Notes: generated by a model from the sequence alone, not told the origin. Positions 25,370-34,556 are shown, counted from the first letter of the stretch. The stretch: DNA of 35,976 bases from Afipia sp. (GCA_017308495.1 JAFKES010000097.1:1-35976), one strand, 5' to 3'. Made by a program: numbers and translations.

Positions 25370-27028
25370 CTAGAGAACCGCTTGCGCCGCCGCCCGCCCC
25401 GCATTGCGCCCGGAGAACAGGCAGCCGCCGAGGAAGGTGCCTTCGAGGGCGCGATAGCCGTGCACGCCGCCGCCGCCAAACCCGGCGGCTTCGCCCACGG
25501 CGTAGAGCCCGGGGATGATGTTGCCGTCGGCCCCGAACACGCGGGCGTCGAGATCGGTCTCGAACCCGCCCAGCGTCTTGCGCGTCAGGATGTTGAGCTT
25601 CACCGCGATCAGAGGGCCATGGGCAGGGTCGAGGATCTTGTGCGGCTTGGCGGTGCGGATCAGCTTGTCGCCGATGTAGCGCCGCGCGTTGTGGATGCCC
25701 ATGACCTGGGTATCCTTGACGTAGGGATTGTCGATCTCGCGGTCGCGCGCCTCGATCTGCCGGCGGATGAAGGCGGCATCGAGCAGGCTTTCGCCGCTGA
25801 GCGCGTTCATGGCGGCGACGAGATCGTCGAGACTGTCGCGGACGATGAAATCCGCGCCTTTGGTCTTGAAGGCTTCGACGGGCGCGGGGCCGCCCTTGGC
25901 CCCGGCGCGGCGCAGCACCTGCCGCCAGCTCTTGCCGGTGAGGTCGGGATTCTGCTCCGATCCCGACAGGCCGAATTCCTTCTTGATGATGCTCTGGGTC
26001 AGGATGAACCACGAATAATCGTAGCCCGTCTTCATGATGTATTCGAGCTGCGCCAGCGTGTCGTAGCCGGGATAGAGCGGCGACGGCAGGCGCTGGCCGG
26101 TGGCGTCGAACCACAGCGACGACGGGCCGGGCAGGATGCGGATGCCGTGGCCGGGCCAGATCGGCGCCCAGTTGTGGACGCCCTCGACATAGTGCCACAT
26201 CCGGTCGCGGTTGATGACGCGCGCGCCGGCGTCTTCGGTGATCGCGATCATGCGGCCGTCGACATGGGCCGGCACGCCGCTCACCATGTGCCGCGGCGGC
26301 GGGCCGAGGCGCTGCGGCCAGTTGGCGCGGACCAGATCGTGATTGCCGCCGATGCCGCCCGAGGCCACGATCACCGCCTGGGCGTTGAAAGCGAAATCGC
26401 TGGTCTCAATGCGCGAGGAACTTTCGCCGCGCGGCTCCGACGAGGGCGCAAGCATCTTGCCGCTGACGCCGGTGACGGCGCCGCCGCTGCGCGTGACGGC
26501 ATCGACGCGATGGCGGAACTTGAAGACGAGGCGGCCGCTGTCGGCATGGGCGCGGGCGCGGCGTTCGAACGGCTCCACGATGCCGGGGCCGGTGCCCCAG
26601 GTGATGTGGAAGCGTGGCACCGAATTGCCGTGGCCCATGGCGTCGGTGCCGCCGCGCTCGGCCCATCCCACCACCGGAAAGATCCGGTGTCCCATCGCGC
26701 GCAGCCAGTCACGCTTCTCGCCGGCGGCGAAGGCGACATAGGCTTCGGCCCATTTGCGTGGCCAGTGGTCCTCGTCGCGGTCGAAGCCGGCGCTGCCCAT
26801 CCAGTCCTGAAGGGCGAGCGCGTGGGAATCCTTGATGCCGAGCCGGCGCTGCTCCGGCGTATCGACCAGGAACAGTCCGCCCAGCGACCAGAACGCCTGG
26901 CCGCCGAGATTCTGCTCGCCCTCCTGTTCGACGACGATGACCCGCCGGCCGGCGTCGGCCAGTTCGGTGGCCGCCACGAGTCCCGCCAGTCCCGCGCCGA
27001 CGACAATGACGTCCGCTTCGTTCGCCAT
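25370..27028 (-). CDS. FAD-binding dehydrogenase (fumarate reductase/KstD-like flavoprotein)
   Basis: The 552-residue flavoprotein has the Rossmann motif VVGAGLAGLVAATELADAG (9-27) with the acidic end VVEQEGEQNLGGQA. The second FAD motif lies near the C-terminus in GLYAVGEAAGFGGGGVHGYR, followed by LEGTFLGGCLFSGRNAG. This matches the FAD-binding dehydrogenase group (COG3573) related to 3-ketosteroid dehydrogenases and fumarate reductase flavoproteins. No signal peptide or iron-sulfur partner is present. GGAGA lies nine bases before the ATG. The following transporter gene suggests a shared substrate. Whether it acts on a steroid, a carboxylate or another compound cannot be decided. Confidence 0.9.
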   Translation of the reverse strand: MANEADVIVVGAGLAGLVAATELADAGRRVIVVEQEGEQNLGGQAFWSLGGLFLVDTPEQRRLGIKDSHALALQDWMGSAGFDRDEDHWPRKWAEAYVAFAAGEKRDWLRAMGHRIFPVVGWAERGGTDAMGHGNSVPRFHITWGTGPGIVEPFERRARAHADSGRLVFKFRHRVDAVTRSGGAVTGVSGKMLAPSSEPRGESSSRIETSDFAFNAQAVIVASGGIGGNHDLVRANWPQRLGPPPRHMVSGVPAHVDGRMIAITEDAGARVINRDRMWHYVEGVHNWAPIWPGHGIRILPGPSSLWFDATGQRLPSPLYPGYDTLAQLEYIMKTGYDYSWFILTQSIIKKEFGLSGSEQNPDLTGKSWRQVLRRAGAKGGPAPVEAFKTKGADFIVRDSLDDLVAAMNALSGESLLDAAFIRRQIEARDREIDNPYVKDTQVMGIHNARRYIGDKLIRTAKPHKILDPAHGPLIAVKLNILTRKTLGGFETDLDARVFGADGNIIPGLYAVGEAAGFGGGGVHGYRALEGTFLGGCLFSGRNAGRAAAQAVL

Positions 27029-27254
27029 TCTGACGTGTCTCCTGTTTCCGCTGGATAGAACCGTGGCGCGCGAATGCCGGTCAACGGAAATCGCACATGC
27101 GGCCGTCGGCGATGGTGCTCATCGGAATCGTCGCGCGGGTGCAGCCCGCCGGCAACACTGCGGCAGAATTCATCGCGAGGCGTCCGCCCGATCTGGACAA
27201 AAACCCGGACTCGCAACACCCTGATGTGGCCTCCGTGGATCACCTGCAGGGGGG

Positions 27255-27749
27255 ATGACGCAACGGATCAGGGCGGGCATGCGGTTTCTGACGGCCATTG
27301 TTGCAGCGATGCTCCTTCTGGGCAGCATGGGCGCAAGCCATGCCGTTGTCCGCATTTCCGACGACCGTGGCGGCCGCATCGGCACCTATGTGGACAAGTA
27401 TGAAGCGCTGAAGGGGACCGGCGAGACCGTGATGATCGACGGGCTGTGCGCGTCGGCCTGCACCATCGTGCTGGGTGCGGTTCCTCACGACAAGATCTGC
27501 GTGACCTCGCGCGCCAGCCTCGGATTCCACGCGGCGTGGGACCCCGGCAGCGGTGGCCGGCCGGTCACCAATGTCGAGGCGACCCGCATGCTCTACGCGA
27601 TGTATCCGGCCCGGATCCGGAGCTGGATCGCGCGGCGCGGCGGCCTCAAGCCCCGGATGATCTTCCTGCGCGGCCGTGAACTGACCGGCATGTATCGCCC
27701 ATGCTACATGGACGCGCAGGCGTCCGCGCATGCCGGCGGGCTCCATTGA
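27255..27749 (+). CDS. Secreted protein with Clp/crotonase-like Ser-His arrangement
   Basis: The 164-residue protein (start 27255; ATG 27279 also possible) has a signal peptide ending ASHA. It resembles the COG3904-type periplasmic proteins. The motif LCASACTIVLGA contains S67, and FHAAW contains H92. Their 25-residue spacing equals that of the catalytic Ser97 and His122 in ClpP. Cysteines flank the serine (C65, C69), with others at C82 and C150, so disulfides are possible in the periplasm. The protein is close to the minimum for the fold. Protease activity is untested. It is divergent from the dehydrogenase gene. Confidence 0.75.
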   Translation: MTQRIRAGMRFLTAIVAAMLLLGSMGASHAVVRISDDRGGRIGTYVDKYEALKGTGETVMIDGLCASACTIVLGAVPHDKICVTSRASLGFHAAWDPGSGGRPVTNVEATRMLYAMYPARIRSWIARRGGLKPRMIFLRGRELTGMYRPCYMDAQASAHAGGLH

Positions 27750-27950
27750 ACTGAGCGGCCGAACCGCGCCTCGCATCGACATCGCCGATCGGGAGACCTG
27801 TTCCGCACGATGTGATCGGCATGCGACGCCGACAGCGCTTGCCGGGCGCGGCCGGGGGCTTTAATTCGTGCCTGCCGGTTGAGGCGGCGCGCCGGGTCTG
27901 CTTATGCGGTCCGGCGATCCTTGCAGCAGGTTTGAGGAACGGACTCCGAC

Positions 27951-28541
27951 ATGGACAAGACGACCCGGCCGCTCGCGGTCATCGCGGCGTTCGCCGCCAG
28001 TCTCGCCATCGGGCTGGTGGTCACGATGTGGCTCGTCGGCGGCTTTCGCGGCGCGACCGCGCCCGCCGCCATCGGCGGTCCGTTTCGCCTGACCGATCAG
28101 GCCGGTCAGGTCGTCACGGAGAAATCCCTGCAGGGGCGGCCCAGCCTGGTCTTCTTCGGTTTCACCCATTGTCCGGACGTTTGCCCGACCGCGCTGTTCG
28201 AGATGTCGGAGGTGTTGCGCGCCATGGGCCCCGACGCCGACAAGGTCAATGCCTATTTCATCTCGGTCGATCCCGAGCGCGATACGGCCGCGGCGATGAA
28301 GGACTATCTGTCGAGCTTCGATCCGCATCTCAAGGGGCTGACCGGCAGTCCCGAGGAGATCGCCAAGGTGCTCTCGGCCTATCGCGTCTACGCCAAGAAG
28401 GTTCCGCTGAAGGACGGCGATTACACCATGGATCACACCGCGCTGATCTATCTGATGGACCGCAAGGGCAATTTCGTGCGTCCGTTCGATCTCAAGCGCA
28501 AGCCCGAGGAAGCGGCGGCCGATCTGAAACGCTATCTCTGA
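27951..28541 (+). CDS. SCO1/SenC copper chaperone
   Basis: The 196-residue protein has one N-terminal membrane anchor (about 10-30) and a thioredoxin-like domain facing the periplasm. The copper ligands are C74 and C78 in CPDVC and H162 in MDHTALIYL. The family delivers copper to the CuA centre of cytochrome c oxidase or keeps it reduced. The stretch FTHCPDVCPTAL and SVDPERDT (106-112) are typical. The gene stands alone here, far from any cox genes, and is convergent with the glycosyltransferase gene (3-bp gap). Confidence 0.93.
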   Translation: MDKTTRPLAVIAAFAASLAIGLVVTMWLVGGFRGATAPAAIGGPFRLTDQAGQVVTEKSLQGRPSLVFFGFTHCPDVCPTALFEMSEVLRAMGPDADKVNAYFISVDPERDTAAAMKDYLSSFDPHLKGLTGSPEEIAKVLSAYRVYAKKVPLKDGDYTMDHTALIYLMDRKGNFVRPFDLKRKPEEAAADLKRYL

Positions 28542-28544
28542 CGC

Positions 28545-30590
28545 CTATCTCTGACTTGCTCGCCGCAGCGGGTGCTGCGCCACCGGCGCGGGCCGCCGTG
28601 CCGCCAGCCGTGAATGACGGGCGAGGCCGTGCTCGGTCTTGTCCCAGTGATAGGGACGCCGCACAAGCTGGTAGAGCGCCCGCCATGCCGCCAGCGACAG
28701 GCAGATCCAGTACAGTGGCGTCAGTGTCAGAATCCATGCCTCGCGCAACAGCCCGCGCCGCGCCAGTCCGATCAGTCCGATGGCGGCCGTCGACAGATAG
28801 CCGGCGGCCACCGTGGCCAGATAGAGTTCGGCGAAGGGTTGCGAGGCGAACGACGTCACGCCGTTGCCTCCAAGCATGATCCGGACAACGATCTCGCCGA
28901 GCAGGAGCGGATGCGCCAGCGCCGTCAGCACGTTGCCGCCGACGAGAATGTTGAGCGTGAAGAACCCGCTCGGGCCGGCGTCGCGCCACAGCTTCAGCGG
29001 CGTGCGCATGTGCACGCCCCAGGTCTGCATCCAGCCCTTCATCCAGCGCGAGCGCTGGCGCAGCCACGCGCCAAATCGCACCGGCGCTTCCTCGTAAGTG
29101 GTCGATGGAAACATCACGCAGCGGTGGCCGCGGCGCGCCAGCCGGAAGCCGAGATCGGCGTCCTCGGTGACGTTGTAGGGATCCCAGCCGCCGGCGTCGC
29201 GCAGCACTGCGGTGCGGAAGTGGTTCGACGAACCGCCGAGCGGCAGCGGCATCCGGAAACGGGAGAAGCCCTGCAGGAAAGCATCGAACTGTCCGGCGTA
29301 TTCCGCCGTGAACATGCGCGGCAGCCAGCCGTCGGCGGTGTTGTCGATGCACAGGCTGGCCTGGACGCAGGCCACGTCCGGATCGTGAGTGCGGAAGGCG
29401 TCGAGCGCGGCGCGCAACTGGCCGGGCTCCGGCCGGTCTTCGGCATCGTAGACGGTGAGAAAGGTGCCGCGCGCGAAACTCAGCGCGCAGTTGAGCGCCT
29501 TCGGCTTGGTCCGCGGCCCGGCGTCGGGCGCGATGATGACCTGCACATGCGGCATCGCGCCCAGTCGGGCGATAGCGGCGCGGGTATGCAGATCGTCCGG
29601 TTCGATCACGAGTTTGATGTCGAGTTTCTCGCGCGGATAATCGAGGGCGTCGAGCGAGCGCATCAGCGGCGCGACCGAGGCGGCCTCGTGATAGAGCGCG
29701 GCGATCACGGTGTAGACCGGCAGGTCGTGGTCGGGCAGTCGCGGCAGGTTCGGCCGCGTCTCCTTCGCCACGAGACATCCGGCGAGGCGCAGGCTGGTGA
29801 ACAGCAGGAACCACAGCGACAGAGCCACCGCGCCTGCGGTGAACACCGCCATCGGAGCCAGCGTGAACAAAGCGAGCGGACCCGCGAGCCACGTCAGGTT
29901 GCGCGCCAGGGATAGCGCCATGGACGCGACCGTGCTGGGCGCGGTCGGTCGTGGCGCCGCCGACAATGTTGGGAACCGATCCGCGAGGCCATGCGTCGCC
30001 ACCCGCGCCAGCACGTCGCCGCTGGCCCGGTCGAGGAAGGCGTGGAGATCGGCGGCGGTGGCGAGGCGGATGCGCGGGCGCAACTCCGGACAGGCCGCGA
30101 TCAGCCGCGCGATGCGCCGGGCGGTGTATTCGCGTGGGGCAACGACATAGACCAGTTGGCCCTGCGCGACGATCGGCAGGTAGCCGTGCCGCGCGGCGAA
30201 ATGGATGGTGTCGTCCGGCAGTGGGCAGTCGCCACGGCCGACATCCGCGAAGGTTTCCAGCCCGAGGCCGCTGTGGGCGGCGAAGTGGCGCAGATAGTCG
30301 GCCTCGTCGATCAGCCCGCGCGTGATCAGCACCCGATCCGCGCCGGTGTTGGTCTCCCTGCCGCGTCGTTCTGCGGAGGCCAGAATTTGCGGAGCGAATA
30401 TCTGGCGCAGGCAATCGAGTTCGGCGGCAGGGCCGGGCTCGCTGCTCCGGGCGCGCGGCGGCTCCGATGCGGCCCGGCGGTCGAACAGGCGCGTGATGAA
30501 GTCCGCAGGGTTGCCGAAACGCGCCGTCCGGTCCGCAGCGCGTGGCGGTCCGGTGGTCCCGTTCTCGCTCGCGCCCCTGGTTACGGCCAT
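28545..30590 (-). CDS. Membrane glycosyltransferase (GT2) with GspE-N/MshEN-like N-terminal domain
   Basis: The 681-residue protein starts at ATG 30590 (GGAG ten bases upstream). Residues 83-190 resemble the N-terminal domain of GspE/MshE ATPases (DRVLITRGLIDEADYLRHF), a fold that in MshE binds c-di-GMP. Two membrane helices (about 232-270) follow, then a GT2 catalytic domain: DAED at 382-385, the acceptor motif TEDADLG (475-481), and RQRSRW (511-516), the QxxRW-like product motif. C-terminal helices lie at about 540-640 and the tail PYHWDKTEHG is typical. It should polymerise or transfer sugars at the inner membrane, probably to an exopolysaccharide. The sugar is unknown. No neighbouring export or synthase genes are seen. 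Confidence 0.85.
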   Translation of the reverse strand: MAVTRGASENGTTGPPRAADRTARFGNPADFITRLFDRRAASEPPRARSSEPGPAAELDCLRQIFAPQILASAERRGRETNTGADRVLITRGLIDEADYLRHFAAHSGLGLETFADVGRGDCPLPDDTIHFAARHGYLPIVAQGQLVYVVAPREYTARRIARLIAACPELRPRIRLATAADLHAFLDRASGDVLARVATHGLADRFPTLSAAPRPTAPSTVASMALSLARNLTWLAGPLALFTLAPMAVFTAGAVALSLWFLLFTSLRLAGCLVAKETRPNLPRLPDHDLPVYTVIAALYHEAASVAPLMRSLDALDYPREKLDIKLVIEPDDLHTRAAIARLGAMPHVQVIIAPDAGPRTKPKALNCALSFARGTFLTVYDAEDRPEPGQLRAALDAFRTHDPDVACVQASLCIDNTADGWLPRMFTAEYAGQFDAFLQGFSRFRMPLPLGGSSNHFRTAVLRDAGGWDPYNVTEDADLGFRLARRGHRCVMFPSTTYEEAPVRFGAWLRQRSRWMKGWMQTWGVHMRTPLKLWRDAGPSGFFTLNILVGGNVLTALAHPLLLGEIVVRIMLGGNGVTSFASQPFAELYLATVAAGYLSTAAIGLIGLARRGLLREAWILTLTPLYWICLSLAAWRALYQLVRRPYHWDKTEHGLARHSRLAARRPAPVAQHPLRRASQR

Positions 30591-30671
30591 TCGACCGGCA
30601 CTCCACGCTACAAACGGCACTCGAATCCGGCCACGGATGGTCTATAAGACCCGCTCGTGAACCTTCGGATC

Positions 30672-31670
30672 ATGCAATCACAGATGGGCCTTTCCTTCAA
30701 TCTCAGGCCAGGTGGCCGTTCCGCGCCGTGCCGTTCCGTGCGTGCTGCGATGCTCGCGCTGTGGTGTGGCGCCGTCGTGCTCGTGGCGGCGGTGTCGGTC
30801 GCTGCGGCCCAGGACCAAGCGCCTGCGGCATCGACACCTGCTGCATCGACACCCGCTGCGCCTGCTGCGTCGACGCCCCCGCCGGCCGCCCGTCAGGCCG
30901 CCGCGCCGCAGGCGGTGCCGGGGTTCTGGGATCCGCGGCGGCGGCCGGAGCGGCCGGACCTGTCGCGCCTGACCGTGATCCGCTTCATGACCGAGACCGA
31001 TTATCCGCCGTTCAACTTTACCGGCCCCGACGGCAATCCCGCCGGCTTCAACGTCGATCTCGCGCGGATGATCTGCGAGGAGATCAAGGTCACCTGCACC
31101 GTCCAGATGCGGCGGTTCGAGACGCTGGTGGACGCCATCAACAGCAACCGCGGCGATGCGGTGATCGCCTCGATGGCGATGACGTCGCAGCTTCGCACCA
31201 AGCTCGATTTCACCGATCCCTATTACCGCGTTCCGGCGCGCTTCGTGTCGCGGCGCGATGCGGTGATGGCGGACGTGCGGCCCGAATATCTCGAGGGCAA
31301 GAAAGTCGGCGCCATCGCCGGATCGGCCCACGAGGCCTATCTCAAGACGTTCTTCACCGACGCGCAGATCGTCGGCTTCCCGAACGACGAAGCGCTGCGC
31401 ATGGCGCTGCGTCGTGGCGAGGTCGATTTCATTTTCGGCGATGCGATCGCGCTCGCTTTCTGGATCAGCGGGACTGACGCCGGCGATTGCTGCGCCTTCA
31501 GCGGCGGGCCGTTCGTCGAGAGCCGTTTTTTCGGCGAAGGCGTCGGCATCGGCGTCAAGAAAGGCAACGACCTGCTGCGTCAGGCGCTGAACTGGGCGAT
31601 GTTCCGGCTGTGGGAAAAAGGCCGCTACACCGATCTGTGGCTGCGCTATTTCTCCGTCAGCCCGTTCTGA
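30672..31670 (+). CDS. Periplasmic solute-binding protein of an amino-acid-type ABC importer
   Basis: The 332-residue protein (ATG 30672; GTG 30657 and ATG 30684 are alternatives) has a signal peptide ending SVAAAQ, then an Ala/Pro/Thr/Ser linker, and a bacterial extracellular solute-binding domain family 3. The domain begins TVIRFMTETDYPPFNFTGPDGNPAGFNVDLAR, the usual start, and includes RFETLVDAINSNRGDAVIA and a late VGIGVKKGNDLL. Such proteins carry polar amino acids to a permease. No permease or ATPase gene is nearby, so its partner lies elsewhere or it works as a sensor. It is divergent from the glycosyltransferase gene. Confidence 0.85.
   Translation: MQSQMGLSFNLRPGGRSAPCRSVRAAMLALWCGAVVLVAAVSVAAAQDQAPAASTPAASTPAAPAASTPPPAARQAAAPQAVPGFWDPRRRPERPDLSRLTVIRFMTETDYPPFNFTGPDGNPAGFNVDLARMICEEIKVTCTVQMRRFETLVDAINSNRGDAVIASMAMTSQLRTKLDFTDPYYRVPARFVSRRDAVMADVRPEYLEGKKVGAIAGSAHEAYLKTFFTDAQIVGFPNDEALRMALRRGEVDFIFGDAIALAFWISGTDAGDCCAFSGGPFVESRFFGEGVGIGVKKGNDLLRQALNWAMFRLWEKGRYTDLWLRYFSVSPF
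30822..30875 (+). repeat. 15-bp tandem repeat encoding PAAST units
   Basis: Units at 30822-30836, 30837-30851 and 30861-30875 are near-identical copies of CCTGC-GGC-ATCGACA, with a shortened 9-bp piece at 30852-30860. They encode the linker that follows the signal peptide of the solute-binding protein. The repeat is likely to vary in copy number by slippage. Confidence 0.7.
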
Positions 31671-31743
31671 GCCTCTTCTCCGTGCCGCCGCATTCCGCTA
31701 CTCCAGCTTGCCCATGATCGTCTGAAATTGTCCGGGAACCACG

Positions 31744-33396
31744 ATGTCTGACACGCCCCTGAGCCCGACCGAGATGTCCGCGAGCGACCTGCGGGTGCTG
31801 GCCGAGCAATCCAACGCCTGGCCGTTCGAGCAGGCCAAGCAGATCGTGGCGCGGCTGAAGAAAACGCCGAAGGACGAGGTGCTGTTCGAGACCGGCTATG
31901 GTCCCTCGGGCCTGCCGCATATCGGCACCTTCGGCGAGGTCGCGCGCACCACCATGGTGCGCCACGCCTTTCGCGTGCTGACCGAGGACAAGGTCAGGAC
32001 AAAGCTGCTCGCCTTCTCCGACGACATGGACGGCCTGCGCAAGGTGCCGGACAACGTGCCGAACAAGGAGATGCTGGCGCAGGATCTCGGCAAGCCGCTG
32101 ACGCAGGTCCGCGACCCGTTCGGCACCCATCCGTCTTTCGGCGAGCACAACAACGCGCGGCTGCGCGCCTTCCTCGACGCCTTCGGCTTCGACTACGAAT
32201 TCGCGTCCTCGACGCAGTACTACAAGTCCGGCCGCTTCGATGCGACGCTGCTCAAGATGCTTCAGAACATCGACAAGGTGATGGCGATCATGCTGCCGTC
32301 GCTGCGCGAGGAGCGGGCCGCGACCTATTCGCCGTTCCTGCCGATCTGCCCGCGCACCGGCGTGGTGCTGCAGGTGCAGATCGTCGCCCATGACGCCAAG
32401 GCCGGCACCGTCTCCTATGACGATCCCGACACCGGAGAGCGCGTCACCGTTCCGGTCACCGGCGGCCATTGCAAGCTGCAATGGAAGCCCGACTGGGCGA
32501 TGCGCTGGGTCGCGCTCGGCGTCGACTACGAGATGGCGGGCAAGGACCTGATCGATTCGGTCAAACTGTCGGGCCAGATCTGCCGCGCGCTCGGCGGCAC
32601 GCCGCCGGAGGGCTTCAACTACGAATTGTTCCTCGACGACAAGGGCCAGAAGATTTCCAAGTCGAAGGGCAACGGCCTCACCATCGACGAATGGCTGCGC
32701 TACGCTTCGCCGGAATCGCTGGCGCTGTTCATGTACCGCGAGCCGAAGGCGGCCAAGCGGCTGTATTTCGACGTCATCCCGCGCAACGTCGACGACTACC
32801 AGCAGTTTCTCGACGGCTATGGCCGGCAGGATGCCAAGCAGCGCCTCGGCAATCCGGTGTGGCACGTCCATTCGGGGAAGCCGCCGCAGGTCGACATGCC
32901 GGTGACGTTCCAGTTGCTGCTGACGCTGGTGTCGTCGTCCAACGCCGAGAACGCCGAGACGTTGTGGGGGTTCATTCGCCGCTACCGGCCTAGCGTGACG
33001 CCGCAGACCCATCCCAAACTCGATGCGATGGTCGGCTACGCCATCAACTATTATCGCGATTTCGTCGCGCCGACGAAAACGTTCCGCGAGCCGACCGGCG
33101 ACGAGCGCGCGGCGCTCACCGATCTGCGCAACGCGCTTGCCACCCTCGATGCGGGCGCGTCGGCGGAGGACGTGCAGAACGTGGTCTATGACATCGGCCG
33201 CCGCGAGCCGTTCCTCGATCACAAGAAGACCGGCAAGGACGGCCGGCCCGGCGTGGCGCTCGACTGGTTCAACATGCTGTATCAGGTGCTGCTCGGCCAG
33301 GAGAAGGGACCGCGCTTTGGCTCCTTCGTCGCGGCCTACGGCATCGCCAACACGGTGGCGATGATCGACGCGGCGCTTGCGCGCGGCGCAGCCTGA
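31744..33396 (+). CDS. lysK: Class I lysyl-tRNA synthetase
   Basis: This 550-residue enzyme charges tRNA-Lys. The class I signatures are present: HIGT at 59-62 in [14 protein letters not shown], and KISKS at 303-307 in [14 protein letters not shown]. Most bacteria use the unrelated class II LysS; the class I form occurs in archaea and in some bacteria, including many alphaproteobacteria. The C-terminal anticodon-binding part ends near 545. Length fits LysK. The ybaK-like gene follows after 29 bp, so they are probably cotranscribed. Confidence 0.95.
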   Translation: MSDTPLSPTEMSASDLRVLAEQSNAWPFEQAKQIVARLKKTPKDEVLFETGYGPSGLPHIGTFGEVARTTMVRHAFRVLTEDKVRTKLLAFSDDMDGLRKVPDNVPNKEMLAQDLGKPLTQVRDPFGTHPSFGEHNNARLRAFLDAFGFDYEFASSTQYYKSGRFDATLLKMLQNIDKVMAIMLPSLREERAATYSPFLPICPRTGVVLQVQIVAHDAKAGTVSYDDPDTGERVTVPVTGGHCKLQWKPDWAMRWVALGVDYEMAGKDLIDSVKLSGQICRALGGTPPEGFNYELFLDDKGQKISKSKGNGLTIDEWLRYASPESLALFMYREPKAAKRLYFDVIPRNVDDYQQFLDGYGRQDAKQRLGNPVWHVHSGKPPQVDMPVTFQLLLTLVSSSNAENAETLWGFIRRYRPSVTPQTHPKLDAMVGYAINYYRDFVAPTKTFREPTGDERAALTDLRNALATLDAGASAEDVQNVVYDIGRREPFLDHKKTGKDGRPGVALDWFNMLYQVLLGQEKGPRFGSFVAAYGIANTVAMIDAALARGAA

Positions 33397-33425
33397 CGCT
33401 GTCTGATCCAGGGCTGGAGTGCCGT

Positions 33426-33899
33426 ATGTCCAAGGTGACCCGCGCCACGAAAATGCTGGAGCAGGTCGGCGTCGCTTTCACGACGCACACCTATGACTAT
33501 GACGGCGATGCCGACCGCATCGGGCTGCAGGCGGCCGAGGCGATCGGGGAAGACCCCGCGCGCGTGCTGAAATCGCTGATGGCGCTGGTCGACGGCAAGC
33601 CGGTCTGCGTCATCGTGCCGTCGGACCGCGAAGTGTCGATGAAGAAGCTGGCCGCGGCGTTCGGCGGCAAGTCGGCGCAGATGATGAAGCCGGCCGATGC
33701 CGAGCGGCTGTCGGGCTACAAGGTCGGCGGCATCAGTCCGTTCGGGCAATCGAGGCCGCCGCGCGCGGCCATCGAGGCGCAGGCGATGGCGCATGATCGC
33801 GTCTATATCAATGGCGGGCAGCGCGGATTGCAGGTGCGGCTGTCTCCACACGATGCGGCGCAGGTGCTGAGCGCCATTGTGGCGCCGCTGGTGGCGTAA
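33426..33899 (+). CDS. ybaK: YbaK-type aminoacyl-tRNA deacylase
   Basis: The 157-residue protein belongs to the YbaK/Cys-tRNA(Pro) deacylase family, which hydrolyses Cys mischarged to tRNA-Pro. The conserved lysine K49 is in RVLKSLMAL. The signature GGISPFGQ (about 101-108) and the later YINGGQRG are typical. The ATG follows GGAG. It is short and single-domain like the E. coli protein. It sits next to lysK, though no direct partnership with LysRS is known; the link may be just co-expression of translation-quality genes. Confidence 0.93.
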   Translation: MSKVTRATKMLEQVGVAFTTHTYDYDGDADRIGLQAAEAIGEDPARVLKSLMALVDGKPVCVIVPSDREVSMKKLAAAFGGKSAQMMKPADAERLSGYKVGGISPFGQSRPPRAAIEAQAMAHDRVYINGGQRGLQVRLSPHDAAQVLSAIVAPLVA

Positions 33900-33929
33900 G
33901 CGCGGCGACCCCGTATCCGCGTGAAAAGC

Positions 33930-34556
33930 CTACTGGCTCGCCCACACGATGCGGGCGATCCAGTCGACGTTCTTGGCGTCGATGACGCGGTCCTTGTGCG
34001 CGGGATTGAGCGATTGCAGCTCGATCACCTTGGCGGTCCGGCGTCGCAGTTCCTTGACCATGACCTCGCCGTCCCGGGTCTTCACCACCACGCGGTCGCC
34101 GCGGCGCACCGGCGCGCCGGGCGAGACGATGATGACGTCGCCGTCGCGATAGGCGGGCTTCATCGAGTCGCCGGAAATCTGCAGCGCATAGGCGTGCTCG
34201 TCGTTGACCGAGGGCAGCCCGACCTCGTCCCAGCCCTTGCCCACCGGAAAGCCGCCGTCGTCGAAATAGCCGCCGGTGCCGGCCTCGGCGAAGCCGAGCA
34301 GCGGCACCGCCTGCGCCGCGCGCGCGGTGTCCTCGATCAGTTGCACGAAGGTGTCGACGGTGGCGCCGGTGGCGGCCAGCGCCTTGGCCACCGACTCCGT
34401 CGAGGGCCAGCGCTCGCGCCCGTCCGGCGTGATGCGCTTTGATTTGTTGAACGTGGTCGGATCGAGGCCGGCGCTGCGGGCGAGACCCGATGCCGACAGC
34501 CCGGCGCGTTCGGCGAGGCGGTCGAGCGCAGTCCAGATTTGGTCGTGGGTCAGCAT
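33930..34556 (-). CDS. S24/LexA-like helix-turn-helix regulator
   Basis: The 208-residue protein combines an N-terminal helix-turn-helix (about 15-65, LSASGLARSAGLDPTTFNKSK) with a C-terminal S24 peptidase domain. The catalytic Ser is S131 in ISGDSMKPAYRDGD and Lys is K168 in VMVKEL. An Ala-Gly pair (A92-G93 in FAEAGTGG) lies in the place expected for self-cleavage in LexA/CI-type repressors. It could therefore be a damage- or stress-released repressor. Its targets are unknown. It is convergent with ybaK (30-bp gap) and divergent from the DUF952 gene. Confidence 0.85.
   Translation of the reverse strand: MLTHDQIWTALDRLAERAGLSASGLARSAGLDPTTFNKSKRITPDGRERWPSTESVAKALAATGATVDTFVQLIEDTARAAQAVPLLGFAEAGTGGYFDDGGFPVGKGWDEVGLPSVNDEHAYALQISGDSMKPAYRDGDVIIVSPGAPVRRGDRVVVKTRDGEVMVKELRRRTAKVIELQSLNPAHKDRVIDAKNVDWIARIVWASQ

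Noticed and set aside
23832..26198. Minus-strand 788-codon frame across the transporter and dehydrogenase genes
   Set aside because: It is in another frame of the same strand as two genes with clear domains and joins their out-of-frame translations; no real fusion.
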